9,245 nt of DNA, from positions 1 through 9,245 of the forward strand of contig JADLCG010000106.1 of assembly GCA_020847355.1 (NCBI GenBank), given 5' to 3'. Shown here one piece after another: positions 6,501 to 9,245 of this stretch. Both the position numbers and the translations under genes were made by a program. The notes beneath the pieces were generated by a model. It worked only from the letters and a program-made list of their open reading frames with translations, was not told the DNA's origin and did no database searches. Source of the stretch: Anaerolineales bacterium. GTDB taxonomy: Bacteria; Chloroflexota; Anaerolineae; Anaerolineales; Villigracilaceae. How positions within the stretch are numbered: position 1 is the first letter of the stretch; every line of letters begins with the position of its first letter.

Positions 6501-8234
6501 TTAAATGGGCATTCGGTATCCGTAGAATTCATGGTCTTCATTATATCCGCCATGCCCCGCGCCGAGATGTTTGAAATCGTGGACGAACTCGATGGCGCGA
6601 ATCCATTTGACCATCTTGAAGCCAAGTTGGTTTTCACAGCGCAGTCTCAGCGGCGCGCCGTGCAGGAAGTTGAGCGGCTCGCCGTTCATCTCATAGGCGA
6701 GCAGGCTGAGATGGTGGCGCATGTTCCGCATGGAGTGGACGTCGTAATAGATGCCGCCATCGGCTCCCTCGGCGAACGAGTAAAAGACAACATAACGCGC
6801 CTCGGGTTTCGGCTTAACGATCTTGATGATGTCGCGCACCGGAACGCCGCCCCATTTGGCAACACCCGACCAGCCTTGAATGCAGAAATGCTTGGTGATC
6901 TGATCCTGTTTCGGCATTGACTTGAGCGCGGCATACGAAATCTCTTGCGGATTTTCAACCAAGCCGCCGATGATGATCTTGTAGTCTGCGAAATTGCCTT
7001 CTTTGAGTCGGTTGTATTCGTCAGAAGTTGGAAGCGTCCCATTGACCCAGAAATACGGCGAAATATCTTTCTCGGTGTATTGCGTCTGCGGATCCCAAAG
7101 CTCCGCCCATGATTGGATATATCCAACCATCCGTTCGCCGATCATCTGAACCCGCCGCGCGTACTTGATCGTCAGCGGCGAGACCATGATCCAGATGCCG
7201 ATCAGGATGATCATGACGGGAATGTAAATCAGAAATCCGTTCCATGAACCGTCGTTTACGCCTGCAAACATGTAGTTCAAGTTCTTGCGTAGTCCGGTGA
7301 TGAACACGAGAGTGGTGTGGACGAAGATGAAGAAGAGGAACCAGCCCAGTACAATGAAATGAATTGTGCGGGCAAGTTGTCGATTCATGAATTTGGCAAA
7401 CCAGCCCAACTTGTTCGAGAACGCGGGTCCCTGCATCACGCCGGTGATGAATGCTATCGGAGCGGCGATGAAGATGGTGACGAAATACGTCAACTGTTGC
7501 AAGCCGTTGTACACAGTCCACGTATGCTCAACGGGAAAATTGAGCGACAGATATTGAATCAACGTGGAGAGCGCGTTTGGAAATACCGACCAACTGGTTG
7601 GGACTACCCTGAGCCATTGGTTGGTTGCGAAGAGCAACACGTAATAGAGCAAGCCGTTGAGAATCCATAACAGGTCGAAGGTGAAATGCCACCAACGCGC
7701 CAGCCCGACCGAGTGGCGAACGCCGGGGATGCCGAGCCAGCCGGGGATGGTGACTGAATCGTCTTTTGAAGTCCAGAGGCGGTCGGTTGGCACGTCATGC
7801 TGAAAGCGGAACCATTCTTTGCCCGGCGTGCAATCCCTCTGCAAAAACAGGCGCGGATAATCCGCAAGGATTTGAATGCCAGCGCGGATGATGAACATCA
7901 TAAAGAACGCGTTGAAAAAATGCTGGGCTCTCAGCCACCACGGGAAGCCCGACGTGACCGAAACGGGAGTTGCGTCTCCAGGGTAACGCAGGATGAAATC
8001 CTGCACGGCGGGGATCGTGCGTAATTCTTGCGCGATGGCGACTGCGAAGAGCGCCGCCACAAACGCGATCGGGATCGCCCACCAGATGCTGATCCAACGT
8101 TTGCCGATGCGCACTTGCGGCATGATGCCTGTGTGATACGGCATCCAATGACCCAGCTTGAGGCTGTCCTCCGCGCCGACTAAATTCGGTTCGATCGCGG
8201 ACTTTGATGCTTGCATTGCTTGTATGTTTTTCAT
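6501..8234 (-). CDS. Membrane b-type cytochrome fused to MsrP/sulfite-oxidase-type molybdopterin domain
   Basis: With the start at 8234 this is 577 residues; GGAG lies 6 bases before that ATG. A longer start at 8291 (596 residues) overlaps the upstream stop as ATGA but lacks a clear ribosome site. The N-terminal part has about six membrane helices (near 47-69, 103-123, 183-203, 246-266, 289-312, 334-352). In-helix histidines H105, H183, H292 and H306 are candidate haem ligands, and the 14-residue step from H292 to H306 in one helix is typical of dihaem cytochromes such as formate dehydrogenase gamma. The C-terminal domain (about 415-555) is of the oxidoreductase molybdopterin-binding family. 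HFCIQGWS supplies the likely Mo ligand Cys451, followed by KWGGVPVRDII and HGAPLRLRCENQLGFKMVKW, closely resembling MsrP/YedY. The likely role is electron transfer between quinone and a substrate reduced or oxidised at Mo; the substrate is unknown. No Tat twin-arginine signal is present. Confidence 0.88.
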   Translation of the reverse strand: MKNIQAMQASKSAIEPNLVGAEDSLKLGHWMPYHTGIMPQVRIGKRWISIWWAIPIAFVAALFAVAIAQELRTIPAVQDFILRYPGDATPVSVTSGFPWWLRAQHFFNAFFMMFIIRAGIQILADYPRLFLQRDCTPGKEWFRFQHDVPTDRLWTSKDDSVTIPGWLGIPGVRHSVGLARWWHFTFDLLWILNGLLYYVLLFATNQWLRVVPTSWSVFPNALSTLIQYLSLNFPVEHTWTVYNGLQQLTYFVTIFIAAPIAFITGVMQGPAFSNKLGWFAKFMNRQLARTIHFIVLGWFLFFIFVHTTLVFITGLRKNLNYMFAGVNDGSWNGFLIYIPVMIILIGIWIMVSPLTIKYARRVQMIGERMVGYIQSWAELWDPQTQYTEKDISPYFWVNGTLPTSDEYNRLKEGNFADYKIIIGGLVENPQEISYAALKSMPKQDQITKHFCIQGWSGVAKWGGVPVRDIIKIVKPKPEARYVVFYSFAEGADGGIYYDVHSMRNMRHHLSLLAYEMNGEPLNFLHGAPLRLRCENQLGFKMVKWIRAIEFVHDFKHLGAGHGGYNEDHEFYGYRMPI

Positions 8235-8287
8235 TCTATGCTCCGATCTCAATGGATGCCCCCGACTCTCAACCGACGGGCGACTCT

Positions 8288-8917
8288 TCATCGCGTCAGC
8301 GACAGCCCGAACGCTTCCATCGTTTTCTGTGTAGTTTTGTAGTCTTTATGAATGATGCCGCGAATCCCAAGCCCCTCGGCAACTTCGACGAATAACGAAC
8401 GGTCGTCAACGTAAAGTACCTGCTCCGGACTGGTCTGCGCAATATCCAACGCCATGCGGTAGATGTCAGCATCCGGCTTGCGAAAATGGACAAAGCTGGA
8501 TGAAACGAAGAAGTCTATGAACGTATTCAATTGGAATTGCCGCACCCGATAGGCGTTGAGTTCGCGCCCCTCATTGCTCACGACGGCGACCCGCAGGTTG
8601 TAACGCTGTTTGATATTTTTCATCAATTCGATCATCTCTGGGAAAGGCTGTGACTGTGCGAACATGAAATCCTTGAACTCTTCGCGCGAGAAGGAACGCT
8701 TTTCGTAAAAAACCACCCGGTTCAAGTATTCATCCAAACTGAGTTTGCCCTCCTCGTACGTGTCGAAAGTCAAGTGATGACGTTCGTCCACCTCGTCTTG
8801 CTCTAAGCCGAATTTCTCAGCCGCGCGGATTCGCGCGTTGCGGTCCCAGCCGTTTGTCAGCAGGACGCCGCCGATATCTAGAAATAACGTTGTGATCCCG
8901 AAGGAATCTTTATCCAT
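8288..8917 (-). CDS. HAD-superfamily hydrolase, subfamily IA-like phosphatase
   Basis: This 209-residue protein has the four HAD motifs in order. Motif I is FLDIGGVLL with nucleophile Asp14, motif II is VVSNEG with Ser114, motif III is RKPD with Lys147, and motif IV is YVDDRS with Asp171/Asp172. A helical cap lies between motifs I and II (about residues 20-100), as in subfamily IA. Position D+2 of motif I is Gly16 instead of Asp, as in YihX-type sugar-phosphate phosphatases (DLGNV); this does not make it inactive but limits substrate prediction. It probably dephosphorylates a small cytosolic phosphate ester. The ATG at 8917 has a strong AAGGAGC 7 bases upstream. It is the first gene of the minus-strand operon, behind the promoter at 9117-9145, and its stop overlaps an alternative ATG of the next gene. 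Confidence 0.9.
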   Translation of the reverse strand: MDKDSFGITTLFLDIGGVLLTNGWDRNARIRAAEKFGLEQDEVDERHHLTFDTYEEGKLSLDEYLNRVVFYEKRSFSREEFKDFMFAQSQPFPEMIELMKNIKQRYNLRVAVVSNEGRELNAYRVRQFQLNTFIDFFVSSSFVHFRKPDADIYRMALDIAQTSPEQVLYVDDRSLFVEVAEGLGIRGIIHKDYKTTQKTMEAFGLSLTR

Positions 8918-9245
8918 TGTGTTGCTCCTTGATTATTACCTGCCTTGGATGGATCGAAGTAAAGAGCAATGCTTCATTCGCTCGTTTAGAAGCGCGATAA
9001 TATAACTTTCGCATTTCCGATTCCGCCTCATACGGTTTTCTATAACAGGAAGCCGTCGTATCCAAGTATGTATGCCTTTGTGATTTATATTTCCCCTGCA
9101 AAGACGCGCGAAAAAAAGTATACATCGCATTACGATATAAATCAACGACTGAGGCGGCGGCTGGATTAATTAAAACTAAGAGTTGACGTAATTCGGCTGA
9201 ATTTTGACATGGTAAACTTAGCGCGTTTTACGTTAAATCTGCAAC
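8918..9245. other. AT-richer intergenic region at the right edge, no convincing gene
   Basis: These 328 bases carry no reading frame that looks like a protein; short open frames lack ribosome sites and have unlike composition. The region holds the leader and likely promoter of the minus-strand operon. Near the right edge are TTGACG (9183-9188), TTGACA (9204-9209), a 5-bp inverted repeat AATTC-GGCT-GAATT (9190-9203), and the imperfect inverted pair GTAAAC/GTTTTAC (9212-9231). These could be the control region of a plus-strand gene outside the window, but no good -10 lies at proper spacing. Confidence 0.5.
9117..9145 (-). promoter_or_regulatory. Sigma70-like promoter for the minus-strand operon
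   Basis: Read on the minus strand, TTGATT (9140-9145, 4 of 6 to the -35 consensus) is followed by exactly 17 bases and TATACT (9117-9122, 5 of 6 to the -10 consensus). Transcription would start near 9110, leaving a leader of about 190 nt before the HAD gene at 8917. A T-run follows the -10. No other pair in the region matches as well. Confidence 0.45.

Noticed and set aside
7021..7521. Minus-strand 166-codon open frame inside the molybdoenzyme gene
   Set aside because: It is His/Arg-rich translation of the wrong frame of a gene with clear domains.
8910..9145. Two overlapping minus-strand open frames of about 70 codons upstream of the HAD gene
   Set aside because: They overlap each other and the HAD ribosome site, have no Shine-Dalgarno of their own, and their Arg/Tyr/Ile-rich composition is unlike the neighbouring proteins.
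9183..9231. Plus-strand promoter from TTGACG or TTGACA
   Set aside because: No good -10 hexamer lies 16-18 bases downstream of either; TTTTAC at 9226-9231 is too weak, so I only mention it in the intergenic entry.

Overview
The window looks like an ordinary chromosomal stretch from an environmental bacterium. It is most likely a member of the Chloroflexota, probably Anaerolineae-like. This assignment is an inference: it rests on the moderately GC-rich, Asp/Glu/Ala-rich proteins, the lipoprotein with a Thr/Ser/Pro linker, and the cytochrome b-molybdopterin fusion, and no phylogenetic marker is present. I see no rRNA, tRNA, CRISPR array, insertion sequence or prophage gene. 

Plus-strand block (1-4491): the C-terminal end of an MFS exporter is cut by the window edge. 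A hairpin follows it. Next come a lipoprotein with an internal tandem duplication and, 14 bp later, a large PEP-synthase-like phosphotransferase. That enzyme has an ATP-binding domain, a central domain and a swivelling His domain, but no PEP-binding barrel, which is the rifampicin-phosphotransferase arrangement. A small two-helix DUF3592-type membrane protein ends the block. The lipoprotein and phosphotransferase are probably one transcription unit, and the DUF3592 gene may be read with them. 

Convergent junction (4492-4612): a short hairpin and an 18-bp perfect stem-loop separate the two strands. The large stem-loop can terminate both units, and the last codons of the minus-strand unit are written into it. 

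Minus-strand block (8917 down to 4596) is a tight four-gene operon. In order of transcription it holds a HAD-family phosphatase, a membrane protein fusing a b-type cytochrome to a sulfite-oxidase/MsrP-type molybdopterin domain, glucose-6-phosphate dehydrogenase (zwf), and a small conserved-looking protein of unknown function. Spacings are 53 nt (or a 4-nt ATGA overlap, depending on the start chosen), 11 nt and 10 nt. A sigma70-like promoter lies at 9117-9145, giving a leader of about 190 nt. The co-transcription of zwf, which makes NADPH, with a membrane molybdoenzyme is the most thought-provoking context in the window. 

Right edge (8918-9245): an AT-richer intergenic region with no convincing gene. 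Nothing here is clearly a new defence or mobile system. The points most worth following are the cytochrome/molybdoenzyme fusion and its predicted topology, its operon with zwf, and the RPH-like enzyme next to a duplicated-domain lipoprotein.
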